This document shows positions 15,721 to 28,100 of a stretch of 30,325 bases of DNA, piece after piece (positions within the stretch are counted from its first letter, which is position 1; the number at the start of each line of letters is the position of its first letter). The stretch covers positions 1 through 30,325 of the forward strand of contig JAYMTA010000371.1 in assembly GCA_036897625.1 (NCBI GenBank). Reading direction: 5' to 3'. The notes under the pieces were generated by a model. It was not told the origin of the DNA. It ran no database searches and saw nothing but the letters and a program-made list of their open reading frames with translations. The stretch is from Pelargonium cotyledonis (lineage: Eukaryota > Streptophyta > Magnoliopsida > Geraniales > Geraniaceae). Made by a program: the position numbers and the translations under genes.

Positions 15721-16533
15721 CACCATATACCTTTTTAGTAATTATTTGTTGTTGAATTTTTAACAATATCTTGAGCATAACTAAACAATAATGGATCATC
15801 CAGAAGTTTCAATCATGGTCATAATTTTTGCTTAATATTTATGCAAGTCAAGATCTACATTTTAGTCTACCACTTACCTTAGATTTGGATATATATATAT
15901 TGCAATAATGGAGATACTTCAGACAAATTGTAACATATGATACTCAAATATTATTATTATTATTTACAAGTTAAATTCATATTTTGCTGCTACCAATAAT
16001 AATGTATATAATTAATTTCTTTTGTTTTGTAATTTTACACATGAAACAACCAAGCAATTATTGTCAGGACAGTTCTGGTCTCCTCTCATGAACATGTTGT
16101 TGGGAAGAGGAGTTGGAGGTCACATGTAATGTTTCAATCAACAAATTGTTTTTATTAAAAATAGTTATATTCAACAAAACTTCCAAATTTTCCCTTAATA
16201 ATAGTAATAAAATAAACCATCCTATGATCCAAGCAACTACTTTTAGTAATATCAGTTTTTATGAATTCTTTCATTTTCTTTTTTGTCTCATCTCCCAGTT
16301 TTTGTTAGATCATGATTTCAATATTTTATGTAAGATTGTAAATTATGCAGGAGATATGGACCATCTCTGAGTCCATACAATAATTTGTGTGAATTCGGTT
16401 GCAATTTGTTTTGTACATTGGCCGTAATTTCTTAATTCCGACGTTGTTTGGAAAGCGTTTAAGACATTATCATCTTTTTAAATATTTCATTTCAAATTTA
16501 TTTTGAGCTAAGGTTTGAAGCAGAAGTAGTAAA
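15721..16533. other. Intergenic, no gene recognised
   Basis: Very AT-rich sequence with a short TTA microsatellite near 15950-15963 and an AT run near 15890. No convincing coding, RNA or transposon signal was seen. Confidence 0.6.
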
Positions 16534-16582
16534 TTACTGGTGTGTAGCTTCTTTAGCTTTTTATCAAGCTACACACCAGTAA
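16534..16582. repeat. Perfect 17-base inverted repeat with 15-base loop
   Basis: The arms TTACTGGTGTGTAGCTT (16534-16550) and AAGCTACACACCAGTAA (16566-16582) are exact reverse complements. Pairing can be extended outward through GTAAA with a small bulge (16528-16533 against 16583-16590). A transcript in either direction would fold into a strong hairpin. It could be a small-RNA precursor or a collapsed transposon end; sequence alone does not decide. It lies about 180 bases beyond the START gene stop codon. Confidence 0.85.
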
Positions 16583-16760
16583 TATTTTACGAGTTTTTAT
16601 CATTATTTTTATTAATGTTTTTCTGTTGTTATTTCAATAATGAGACTTGGCAAAAGAAAAAGGTAATTACAAAAATATTGATGTACTAATTGATATAATA
16701 GTCACTATAAAATAATAATAATAATAATATCAACTTTTCATTAATTTGTTTGTAAAGAAA

Positions 16761-18032
16761 TCATGTATCAGCAGCAACTGGACATGCTTGTGCTAGTTTC
16801 CTTAAGTTCTCAATGATCATAACCAGTTTTGTGTTGAGCCTATTCACAAAGCACTTGGGGAGCCATCCAGCAGGATCTAACTGATACAATTTAACACATC
16901 AAAACATACTTTAATTAGTTAATTAGTTACTCTAACTAATACAATATACTATTTTTATTTAAATGTGACAATGAATAAGCTACTATGCTCCAAAACACAC
17001 AATTGCACTTTTTGATTTTCATAACATTTACGCCTCAAATGTTTTTATTTTGTATGCATTTAGTACAAATTTTCAAAAGAATAAGAAACAATGAGTTAAT
17101 ATTAAATACCTGAACAACATAAGTGACCATACAGGAGTCATCATCAAGCTTCTCCACAACCCAACCAGACTCAAGCAACAATCCTCTTATTGCATTGTTT
17201 TGCTTTGGATGCACCCCAGCTGCTATTTCTTTTGGCAGTGAAGCAACTGCTACCACCTGCATATATATATATATATATATATTTAAACCCAATTAATTCA
17301 AATATATACAAATATACACTCAGTTCTTGATTCTTGAATTCACAACACAAATTAATGTCTGTAATTACAATTAGGAACAACTTTAAATCCTTAAATATAT
17401 GTTACCAATGTCCCATCTTCCATGGTTTCGCGCCGCTCATACACTATGAACTCTCTGTTCCTAAACAAAGGCTTGGAGTTTTCTCCGAACCTCAGCCGGA
17501 TTATGCTGAGGTTGTCTCCAAGATCTTTAATGTACCTGGCTTCAACTAGATCGTTGTCCCATTGCTGACACGGCCATGAAAGTAAATTTTAGTAGCACAT
17601 ACAACAAATATATATATGTAATATTGATGAGTACTTGTGTTGATTTCATTGTTATTTATATATACCTTAGCAGCATCAGTGGCATTGGCCACAGTGATGA
17701 ATTGCTGAGGAGAGAGTGATCTGAGAATCCAACGGCTGCGAAAGGTGTGGAGCGAACCGGAGCGGCGTTTGGATAATTCTACTCCATTTTCAAGAGTTAC
17801 AACTTTCCAACCATCGTTGCAAGAATCTGATGAAGCTGAGAGTAGCTCTTGTATGCAACTTTCGCTCGCAAAATGAACGTACCTCCTTAAAGAGTCCTCG
17901 CTGATGGACCTAGCTAATTCAAGAACCCCAATTATATTATATATATATATACCGGATAACAAGAATCAAGAAATGAAAATGACGAGTGATTACGTACCAG
18001 GAGCGACTACAACCCGCGAGACTGCTAGTCAT
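16761..18032 (-). CDS. START-domain lipid-transfer protein
   Basis: Five exons in transcript order: 18032-17998, 17909-17666, 17564-17406, 17256-17110, 16880-16761, encoding 234 residues. The protein follows the START (StAR-related lipid transfer) fold. Visible: CNDGWKVVTLENGVELSKRR near the N-terminus, RSRWILRSLSPQQF, then QWDNDLVEARYIKDLG, LRFGENSKPLFRNREFIVYERRE and ESGWVVEKLDDDSCMVTYVVQLDPAGWLPKCFVN, with a C-terminal amphipathic helix (LNTKLVMIIENLRKLAQ). Such proteins bind a lipid in a hydrophobic cavity; the ligand cannot be told. There is no homeodomain, PH domain or membrane segment, so it is a minimal, probably soluble START protein. It resembles Arabidopsis At5g49800 by memory. The exon 1/2 junction (TG + G) is inferred from frame; another acceptor four bases upstream would create a stop. 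The acceptor of exon 4 directly follows an (AT)11 run. Confidence 0.9.
17261..17282. repeat. (AT)11 microsatellite at a splice acceptor
   Basis: Eleven AT units lie immediately upstream, in transcript sense, of the GCAG acceptor of START gene exon 4. They occupy the place of the usual pyrimidine-rich tract. The run is likely to be polymorphic in length. Confidence 0.95.
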
Positions 18033-19498
18033 TGCGAATTCGAGCTAGCAACTATATATAAAACACACGAACACAACTAGTAGTATAGTGCTGTAAATGT
18101 AAATCAAAGTGTTGTTTTGAGTTTCAAGAAGTAGGAAGATAGGAGCAGCACATATATATGTGAAAGAGAGATTGCTTAGAGGGTGAGGCTGAGAGAACTA
18201 GAATAATAATAGGAAGTGGGACAAGCTGATAGAAGCACATGCAATGCCAGAGGAAACTCCATGATTGGACCTCGCACGTCTTTTCTTTTTCTTTTTCTTT
18301 TCTCCGAGGTCACGGAGTCTCATCCAAGTTAATAGTGCAAGACGCAAAGAAAATTAATTTAAACGGGTAGGGTCTTTTCAATTATTTAATTTGAGGTACC
18401 ATTTCTTTTTAATTCTTTTATTTAATCGCTTCTCAAAGACAATCCCAAAAATCTAACTGTAATACTTGACTGTACCTTAAGAACCGAAACGACAAGAGAA
18501 GATAATGTGAGTCGTTCTAAAGTATTAAAAGAAAGTTAATGGGTTATTTCGTTTCTTAAGCTTATACGCCTATTAGAAAATTGGGACCTCCTCAAGTAAG
18601 AGATTGCACATCTTGCACATGATAATTTACGGTGAGCAGATAGACGCTTCATGCCCCAATGACGATATACATGTTTATATGTGAATTGACCTCTCTCTTT
18701 TGACTCGATTAAATCTCAACTCAAAAAAGTTTAAGAGATATTCTTTTCCTGATCATTTCTTTAATTTTAAAGATAATTAAGAGATGGATGGATTCTAATG
18801 AGTTGCAATAAAGGAGCAGGAGGATGAGGTGACTTAGGTGGGGAAGATGATGCACATGGAGTGTTGGTTGCCATTAATCAAACAAAATAGAGATGCAGAG
18901 AAATAGTAACCAACAAAGCCAGTCTAATAGGGCCTTAAACTAACTTTAAGATCCCAACCCAACCTGCTTTTGGACAACAAACAACCACTCCAACAATCTT
19001 ATTAATGTCTTGACCAAGTCTAGCAAGCTCAAGTGCCATATATACCAAACCCAATAAGTCCATTATCTATTAGTTGGGCACTCCATTTACAGTGGTTGTT
19101 CATGCTCTAATTCATATATATGGTGCTCCACTTCTCACTCCATTATACATTTCTTCAACACTGCAATTATAAAACCTGTATTCTGATAGTACTTTTCCAT
19201 TCATTTTCATGTGCTTGCAGCTGCAGTTGCAGAGTTTGGTCAAGTAAAAGACAGCCTAGATTATTGCTTCTGCCAAACTCATCCATTATAATATTAATCA
19301 AAATGAAAATTAGATCAACTTTAAGAGTAAGTGTACAAGTAGATGCATATGTCTTCCAAGTTTGATTAAAAGGCATGGTAAAAATTCCAACACTAGCTTG
19401 TTGGCATGCATCAAGAGCTAGCTAGCTACAAGGTTGATGAAACAAACTACAGGAATTTTGTTACATTTCAACACTATGTACAAAGGATTGGGTTTCAC
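18033..19498. other. Upstream region of the START gene and intergenic DNA
   Basis: The START promoter should lie here on the minus strand. TATATA-like runs occur at about 18050-18060, very close to the start codon, and at 18151-18160. A CTTTTT-rich low-complexity stretch lies at 18280-18302. No credible ORF, RNA gene or transposon ends were recognised. Confidence 0.5.
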
Positions 19499-19640
19499 CA
19501 ACACTCCTCGGGCCAAACGGTTTGAAAACCACTTAGGCACCGTAGCATTTCGGGTTCAAGTCACCTTGGAGATTGTAACTTTAAAACAAATTTGATGTTC
19601 TCATACAATAAACATAATTTGGATTAAAACTTTGATTGGA
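19499..19640 (+). mobile_element. tRNA-derived SINE-like element
   Basis: An A-box-like stretch (CGGGCCAAACGGTTTG, 19509-19524) and a B-box-like GGGTTCAAGTCAC (19552-19564) lie at polymerase III promoter spacing, followed by an AT-rich tail. No cloverleaf can be drawn, so this is not a tRNA gene. Ends and target duplication were not found. Confidence 0.45.
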
Positions 19641-20729
19641 TCAATACCATGTTAAATATTTGCAACACTAAGTCACATACAGATATTTGACTTAATACAA
19701 TCAACAAGAAAAGTGTAGAGGCATATACATAGACAATTAATCATTGAGATGGGTGGAGAAGCAAAATTGAAGTAGAGAAACTCATACTTGTGTGAGGAGC
19801 CACCACAAGAAGTAATGAATCACTAAGAAATGAGGCAATTAAGCTTGGGACAGAAGGATAGTTTCAATGATGGAAGAAGGTATTTTCACACCTTAATTTG
19901 GTTTGCAGCACATGGGCATCATCATCATTATATATATACATATATACACTTCTAGCAAGCCATCACTACTTCAAGTCTTCAACTAATATGTAGGCTTTCC
20001 CTGCTTCTTCTAAGTCTTCAGGGTCTCCATTATTTACTATCATTATGGATGGGACTATGGGGTGTGAATTCAGTAAAATTAGATAGTGATTAATTAATCA
20101 CCCCAAAAGAAATGAGCTAGCTATATAACAAGAAATGACCCAATTAAGTATGTTTCTTAGATTTTGAACATAGAATGCTATACAGGCATTGCAATAGCAA
20201 TTACTGGTGTATTTGAGTTTTAAGTTGATAAAGGATAAAACTGTTTGAAAGATGTTTAGGTTCATGCGAGTTTGTTTGACTGACTTAATGACCCAACCCA
20301 CCAATTAGCTCATATGAGAGTTTATGTTGATAGTTGAAGACTTCACCTGCAAATCTACTATGAAAGATAGATACAAAACTTCTTAGGTTGTATCAAAACT
20401 CACTACAACAATATTGGGAGCAACATATTGTGCATTGAAGATGATTGAAAAGTGGAGCCAGAGTGAAGGAACAGTTACGACCGTTACAAGTCTTTATTTG
20501 AGCAATAAATTAACGGTTATTTATCAATTATGGTAGTAGTTAATTGTAGCTTAATTACATGAGTTACACTAGCTAATGTTTATCTTTAAATAGTTGTATT
20601 TTTCGTGTTTTGTTATATGCTCAAAATATATGCAGAAAATCAATGAGAATCAATTAGCAAAGTATTCTCAATTCCTTTAGTCACTCTCATCTGAAATTTG
20701 TGTCTATTAGTTTCTCCATTACTTGTCTA
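19641..20729. other. Intergenic, no gene recognised
   Basis: AT-rich sequence. A short alternating TATATACATATATACA stretch lies at about 19932-19947. I compared the region by eye with common conserved plant microRNAs and found no match. No convincing coding potential. Confidence 0.5.
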
Positions 20730-21360
20730 CGATTCCGCTGTGCACCCAACAGACTGTTCGTGCGCACGTGTCGCATTCGTATCATGTTGAAGGTCGTGTA
20801 TGTGTTGCACGATCTCATACGAACACGACATCATCATAAACACAAACACGATAACTTATGGGTCGTGTTGACTCGACACAATTAACATAGACATGACCCA
20901 ACACATTATGTACGATAGATTGAACATGTTTGACACGTCATTGTCCAACACATATGGCACGACACAATCCAACACATTCTTTTTTGGGTCTAAACCAGGA
21001 GATTCCTGAGCGGCCCCGCAAACTCGCGAGTGACACCTTTAAGTTGTTCTACCACACCTAGACTAATCCTCATTCGAGCCGGGTAGGACCACAAGGGCGG
21101 AAAAGCTCTCTCTACCAAGTTTTAACGCAGTTGCATTCCTTGATACTCGAACTCGAGACCTCAGGTTATGTTGGAACGACTCAACACATTTGACACGTTA
21201 TTAAGATTAATTTATAATTATACTTTTAATTAAGCATGTCGTGCATAACGTCACGACACGTCTAACTAATCGTGTTGTTACGCTTGCTTGCTAATAAAAT
21301 AAAATAAAAAATTAATCGTGTGTGCGTGTTTTGAATGCTCAACAAAAATCCAACACAATT
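20730..21360. repeat. Degenerate dispersed repeat rich in CGTGTTG/CAACACA motifs
   Basis: The region is saturated with short related motifs such as GACCCAACACATTA, TTGACACGT, GGCACGACACAATCC and GTGTTGACTCGACAC. The same vocabulary (CGTGTT, GACACG, CATGTT) reappears at about 29015-29370, so both look like diverged members of one dispersed family. No protein is encoded. The left and right limits are approximate. A younger SINE-like element splits it at 20979-21181. Confidence 0.6.
20979..21181 (-). mobile_element. SINE-like insertion with 9-base target duplication
   Basis: The segment is flanked by CAACACATT at 20970-20978 and again at 21182-21190. Read on the minus strand it has a B-box-like GAGTTCGAGTATC near 21145-21157, a body containing CCGGCTCGAATGAGGATTAGTC typical of plant Au-like SINEs, and an A-rich 3' tail (TTTTTT on the plus strand at 20980-20985). 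The A-box is weak or lost. The surrounding repeat itself contains CAACACA motifs, so the duplication could partly be coincidence. Confidence 0.65.
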
Positions 21361-21384
21361 ATAAAATATAGGGAAGGGTTTGGC

Positions 21385-21636
21385 GCGTGTCTCTTATTTC
21401 GTGTGTTTTTCACGTGTATTTTAGTTACAAGTTATCAACGACGCGTGTTTTGAAGTACAAATTATAATTGGTTTGGTTACAAGTTATCATCAGCGCGTGT
21501 TTTAATATAAAAATATATTAGTTACAAACCGAACTATACTTGTAACTATACATGTCAGATACAAATTTCAATTGGTCTGCTTACAAATTATCATTGACCT
21601 GCGTTAGACATATATTACACATGAAATAAGGACACA
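21385..21636. mobile_element. Non-autonomous TIR element with internal tandem repeats
   Basis: The left end GTGTCTCTTATTTCGTGTGT and the right end, whose reverse complement is ATGTGTCCTTATTTCATGTGT, form imperfect terminal inverted repeats of about 20 bases. Inside, a unit containing (G/A)TTACAAGTTATCA followed by GCGTGTTTT repeats two to three times (about 21425, 21475, 21580) with a 50-110-base period. The superfamily is uncertain; Mutator-like is possible. No transposase is encoded. Confidence 0.5.
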
Positions 21637-21751
21637 TAAAACAAACATTATTTTAGAGTCTAATTTGAAAGTGTTCGTAGTTACTTGTTCATGTGTCATG
21701 CATCTCGAGGACTAGTACATTGTGTTATGTGTTGTTAGGCCTAATTGAATA

Positions 21752-21808
21752 TATTGGGCTGGGCTTTGTTAATGAGTATCTGGATAAGCCCATAATTTTA
21801 TAAGCCCA
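21752..21808 (+). promoter_or_regulatory. Site II-type TGGGCT promoter cluster upstream of the NYN gene
   Basis: TTGGGCTGGGCTT (21754-21766) and two inverse copies of the same motif, AAGCCCA at 21786-21792 and 21802-21808, lie about 350-410 bases before the start codon. TGGGC(C/T) Site II elements bind TCP factors and are frequent in promoters of plant genes for organelle and translation functions, which suits a possible plastid RNA-processing protein. Confidence 0.5.
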
Positions 21809-22159
21809 AATAATCACATTGTTAATGCTCGCTCGCTCGCGCCCAACCACCGAAACTCTGCTGCGTGGAATTTGGGAATTTCTTCTCTTCTCAAATTGAA
21901 CGTGTGGCTAATATTATTTTTCTAGATTTTAAATATTGACATGCAAATAATAATAAAGCTGTTCATCGTCGATATAGATTTGATCCCTATCACCAACCAA
22001 AAACATATAGATACACGCTCAGAGATCGATTGAGGAAGGTGATTGATTTCCGAGTATGTAATCTTGTTCATATTTATTGGAATTTGGATCCATAAATGAT
22101 TTGAAGAAGAAGATGATGAAGAGTTGAATGTCGGATAAAGAGTACACATTTTCATTTCC

Positions 22160-25100
22160 ATGAAATCGGCTTCGTTGTCGTCCTCACTGCTACTGTCTGC
22201 CAGAGCAATGCAACATGCTTCACCTTCTCCGTCGTCTTCGTCTTTCTCTTACACCAACAACCAATCTAGGATTGTAATGGCCAAGGCCAAGAAGAAGTCA
22301 AAATCTTCTTCTTCTTCTCAGGTTTTGTTTCTTCTCATCTCTATCTCTCTATCTCTACTAGTATGTTTGTGCTGGCTCTTAAATGTCACAGTTATAGCAT
22401 AGAATATAAAATGCAAAATCACAGAAAGCAAACAACAAGTCTTAAATGATATAATTGGACAGCTGATGATTGCATGTTTATATTTTATGATTATAATGCC
22501 GAGGTAGCTAATGAAAATGAAAATCTGGCTATTGAATTCATCTAGTGTTTTTTTTTTCTTGTACTGATACAAGAATGAGTGGTTGCTTAGGGCATTCTAC
22601 TATCTAAGTCCTTGAACCCTCTTTGTTCACAAGGTTTCTAATAATAATGATAGGGATCGAAGCCGAATCCTCAGAGAATTACATCCAACGTGAAGCAGAA
22701 CTTGCAGTTGTTGAAGTCACAGAAGGTAACTCACATTAATAAAATCTCTATAGCTGTAGCTCAATCTCTGTTTCCCTCCTTCAAAGCCAAACAATTTTTG
22801 ACTTGTAGGAGGTCCGTGAGGGATATATACCTAGACCTACTTCCAGTTACCGTAAGAAGAAGTTGCCTAGGAAGGAGATCCTCCCTGAAGATGAAGAAAT
22901 CTATCTTGATACAACCACTTCCCTCTACTAGTAATGTTCTTTCCAGGTTTCATTCTCATTTCAGTTTGTATTTTCGTCTATACACTTTTAAGTTTATCTT
23001 AAGACTGTATGTTCGCTAAATTTGTTCTACAGTATGGACCGGGAACTAAACTTTGCGAATGGGGTTCCTGTGCTGCTCATTGATGGTTATAATGTGTGTG
23101 GTTACTGGGATAAACTCAGTAAAGATTTTCATGCTGGGAGACTCGATGTTGCTCGCCAAAAGCTGATTGATGATATGATTACATTCAAGTCAATAAGAGG
23201 CTTGTACTCTGCGTCTTCACCTACTTGTTATTTGTGTTTGCACGCCAAAATTTAGCTTTTTTATTTGTCAAATAAAGGTCTTTCCAATGGGCCTTTGCTT
23301 GACCTATCTTGCAAGGTTAGAGTGACCCGCTTGAAATAAGATGATTAAATAGACCAATAACTGATTTCCTATTTGAGTGTTGATGTTCCTTTTTGAATAG
23401 TTATCAATGTAGTTCTTTGTACTTCTCACCTCTTCGTTACAGTTTTCTTTTGTTCATGAGTGTGGAATGATGCTTAGCTTCTAAGGTTGCCTCAGACTAT
23501 ACTCCCCTTTTTTCAGGGGACAGACTATATCCACCTCGTGTTCTCTACAAGAAGATGATACTGAGGGGTTGGTGTTGATATTACAGGGTCCTGTTATTCT
23601 GTTGTTTTATAGAAGAGCCAACATATATATATGTTTATCCTGTCACATAACTCATTTTGTTAGTGGGAATAAAGATTTATATATAGTACACGCATTTTAA
23701 ATTCACGATTAGTTGTTACTTCCATCTTGATTTTCTGTCCAGTGGTTTTTTGTTCATTTCATTACTCCCAACTCTTTAGTGTTGGGCAAAAGTTAATGTC
23801 TTCGGCCCCGGATGCTTTGGCTTTGTAGTTTAAAGAAGTGGGGTTGTGGGGTTTGGGTGGCATGGGAGGGTCTTCAGTATGCAGTTCTATCATATGTGTT
23901 TCTTTTTAGTTACTTTTGTTTTTTTTTTTTTTTTAAATTTCCATAATAACTTGTACAGATTGTTTATAAGCTATCAGTTCCTTACTCTTTTGGTTTTGAA
24001 ACATTTACAGCGGTGAAAGTTGTGGTCGTATTTGATGCCATGAGGTCTGGCCTTCCTACACATAAAGAAAATTTTAATGGGTACTACTTTGTGAACCTGA
24101 ACTACAACTGATTTTTTCTTCTTACGAGGGTTTTTTTCTTGTTCATTCTTAGAGATAAAGAGGCATTTTTTGGATAACCATGTTAGTTTATTGTAACAAT
24201 ATGTTCATGTTGCCTCTAATGTGCTGATGACTGCCTACGTCCATTCCCCTCCCTTCGATGTCCTTCATCCCAGAACTTGCATTTATTAATTTAAATGATG
24301 CTCATTACCATTGGAAAATGGAAATTTGCATTTTAACCATTCATTTTGAGGGCATTAATACATAATCAATATTTTCATGGGCCAGTTGTGTTCCAGCTTA
24401 AAACTTAAAATAGTAACCGACTTCATCTGATTTTTTTTTTAATGATCTGATACTTTTTCTAACCTTTGAGCTCTTATAGACAGCCAATGACAATAATTTC
24501 TTAACATTATTGCTCTTCTCGAGTTAAGATTCCATTTCTGAATATGATGATGTATTTTTAATGGCATTTTTGCTTTTTAATTGTATACCTCTAGATGATA
24601 GAACCATTGTTATTATTCCAATACATGTGGTAACAATTTATTAAGTTGAAATTATTATTAGAAGTATTTTACTTTAAGCTTGACATGAGTAGCAACAATG
24701 ATACTGCTGGATGGACTGTGGTTCAGAATGTAGTTACTTTAATCATGGACTGTGGTTACTTTAATCATGCAAATTGTAGTTAGGTTTAATCATGTATGTC
24801 ATGTATATACGTGCTCTGTAGGTCATATCGTATGTTACCATTTTTTATCTTATTCATCTAGAACGTTTTTCCTTTCAATCTACCAAGTACATTGTATGGT
24901 TCCAATGTTTTCATGTTGGTTCTTATTTAATTGAAACGCGGACAAGGCTTTCTCTTAGTTGGGTTGTCGTTGAATGGTATATCACAATGTTTATACTCCC
25001 ATACAGTTTATTGCCCTGTTGCCTTGTCCTTACTGAAGATAATAGCAAATAGCAAACAGCAAACATAATCATGTTTTGAATTCTCATATCTTAACTTAGT

Positions 25101-28100
25101 TTTAGTGCTTAGAATTCAACTTATCGATGAAGTTCATAAATGTTCTTTTAATTATATAATTCTTAATTTTGCAGCATTGATGTAGTGTTCTCAGCTGATA
25201 TGACTGCTGATACATGGATTGAGAGAGAGGTAAGAAATTGCAATTTGGTGTTGGATATAGTTCTCCATCCTTCCTCTTGCACCCTAAAGATCACACACTA
25301 TCCATATATTCCCATTTTTAGGAAATAGTTAATGTTGAATTGTACAGTTTCTACTCATGCATATATTTAGTTTTGTCTTTATTTTAAATCAACTTTTTGT
25401 CCTCTGGATTGCTGGAACAATTTAAATTCCTTATATTGTTGGATCGACTCTAAACTGTTCCCAACATACCTCACTAAAAGGCATTTGCTAACCTTTTAAC
25501 TTAAAAAAATAAAGTAGAAACTTTATTCCGAATAGAAATAAGGAACACCATATCAACCTCATATTGCTCACTACTTCTGACTAGGAGTTAAATACCATAT
25601 TACAGCCACACAACTTCAACTAGCAAATTCATATTGGATTTATCCTTACAAATTGTCTGGCTTAAATGGTTTCTTCAGTGTAACTTATCCTTACAAATTG
25701 TGAGCTTATGAAGTTACTAGAAGTATTTTAACTTCATGTATTCTATGTATTGAATTCTACAAGTCTGCTGATATTTTTTAAAAACTTTTGATATCCGTTT
25801 AAAACTTCCCTTGGCTTTTGTTTAAAGTTTCTTTTAATGTTCTACTGGTCTTAAAAATTTACTAGTTCCATAAGAGATGTGCTTAAATTTGGCTGAGATG
25901 TTAATATATTTAGTAGTTCTGTAGATGGCATAATTGAACAGTTGCAAAACATTTTATGTAACAATTTTTTTCCAAACTAGTGTTTTGAAGCTTGTGATGT
26001 TCATTATATTAGAAAACATCTTGCATAATTTGTTGTCATTGCTATGATAGATGGCTGTTTTTGTTCATGTGCTAGGTTTCAGTCTTAAGGAAAGATGGAG
26101 GCCCAACAGTTTGGGTTGTCACGTCTGATCGTCTTCAGCAAGAAACAGCGTTTGAAGCTGTATGCATTCTCCTCATGATATCCTGATAACCATGAAGATA
26201 TTTGTTTTCCTCCACATAAACTTTTAACTTCCCTATTTATTATCTCTAACAAGCCTTTAGATGTTGCTAATGTGATAATGCACTATACCCCAGGTGGTCA
26301 CATTTACTTGTTAGTGGCACATTAACTAGTTTTTAAAAATAAAAATTATTCTAGTGGTTCTCAGTACGGAATACGTTTGAACTTGGAAGTGTGCCATAGA
26401 CCCTGTGTATGATCTCTCATTTGTCTATTACAAATGAAGTGGTTAGGACCGGGGGAGGGGGTAAGAAATAGGGAATGAAAAAATTTCATTGACACAACCT
26501 TTTGAGTATCTGAGCCACAATCTCTAGTTGGATAATACATCAATTTTCCTATGAATTATTTCTTGCTCAAGTGAACTTGTTATCTGTTTGTCCACGGTGT
26601 TGTTTTGTGCTTAGAATACTTCAATTTTGATAATACATCAATTTTCCATTGTGAATTGTGATCATCTTCCATTTCTGGCTTACCCCATCTTAGGAAAAGT
26701 TCTTACAAAAACTGCAAGAATCTTGTAGCTTTTGTTATTAGTTTTTGACATTTTAACTAGTTGTGTCTTCACCCATATCACGGTTCCTGCTGCTCCCAAA
26801 CATTTCCACTGTTTCACAATTACAGTCCTATTTGACTGTTGCAAACATTAAGGATAACTTTGTTAGTGGTTGACTTCCACTTCTACTGCTATTATAACTA
26901 ACTCAATGTTGTTATAACTAACTAATGTAATGGATAATATTGGGTATTTAACTATAATTAATGATGAAATGGGAGGTCTACTCTTAGAGTGAAACATCCA
27001 TATTTAGTCAGGTGCACAGTTAAGGCGAGATGAAGACAATAGATACAGTAGAACACTATTGAATACGGACTTTCTCAAACCCTTTTTCAGATATGTACTG
27101 TTTCCTTGTGAACATTTTCAAGATTTCAAAATTTGTGTGGTTGACTAATCATTGAAAGTTGATTATGCTCTATGTTACATTATAAAACCTTTTTTTCATA
27201 TATGTAATGTTTCCTTGTGAACATTTCAAGATTTCAAATTTTGTGTGGTTGACTAATCATTGAAAGTTCATTATGTTCTATGTTGAAAATGGAAAAACAA
27301 GTTGCAGATGTTTAATATACACTTTCACACTGCTAATGAACTTGAAATAGGTTATATTATGTTTTGTTATTAACCTGGTGGACTTGTTTTAACTGCAACA
27401 AAACTTTCAGGGAGCCTTTATATGGAGTTGCAGCACACTAATTTCTGAGGTGAGATACGGTAATACTTGACATATTATAGATGTAATTTGTTTATATCTT
27501 GTTCAGTCATGCTCATTATTATGCAAGTTCACACTTTTTCATCTCGTTATTATCATGTCTCTTTGTTTCTCACCTTTGTAGTACATAATTTGTTGTACTG
27601 GTTAATTGACATTTTTACAGCCACTTCGCTCCTAAATCTTCTTACTTCCTCCAGATCCTGCTTGAAGTACCACCACAACTACCTTAACTACCATTGCTAC
27701 AAAAACTAGCAATTGTCAATATTCCTGATATTATGCATACCTACATTTACACCTTTTTTTTTATAAGCAACATGCACACGTGGTTTTGCTAGAATATGAA
27801 ATAATTAAGCATTGCCCAAACAAAGTTGGGGTCGGCTACCTGAATCTTTTGGGAAAACTTCTTGGTATCCTTCACTTGTATTCTCCTCCTCTCTAGTTTA
27901 TCTAGTACTATCTCCTCTGCTTGATACCTGATTTCAACTTGCTAATTTTTCTAATCCATTTTTCATGTTGATCTTTGAAAGAAGATTCCAGTCCATGTAG
28001 TTTCTGGTCAATTTATACCATGAATGTTCCAGAGTTATCTTATTCTTGTCTTTTGTTTATATAGATTGAAGAAGCAGAGATAGAGGTTGACATGTTTTAT

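Noticed and set aside
17910-17962. Upstream methionine (17960-17962) extending the START protein as MLSGIYIYN...
   Set aside because: This stretch is intronic: an acceptor at 17910 and a short first exon at 18032-17998 give an in-frame, better start.
19740-20060. Possible microRNA precursor
   Set aside because: By-eye comparison with common conserved plant microRNAs gave no match and no long stem was evident.
22690-23019. 109-residue open frame on the plus strand
   Set aside because: It runs through an intron and across NYN exon 3 in the wrong frame; the family-like frame is different.
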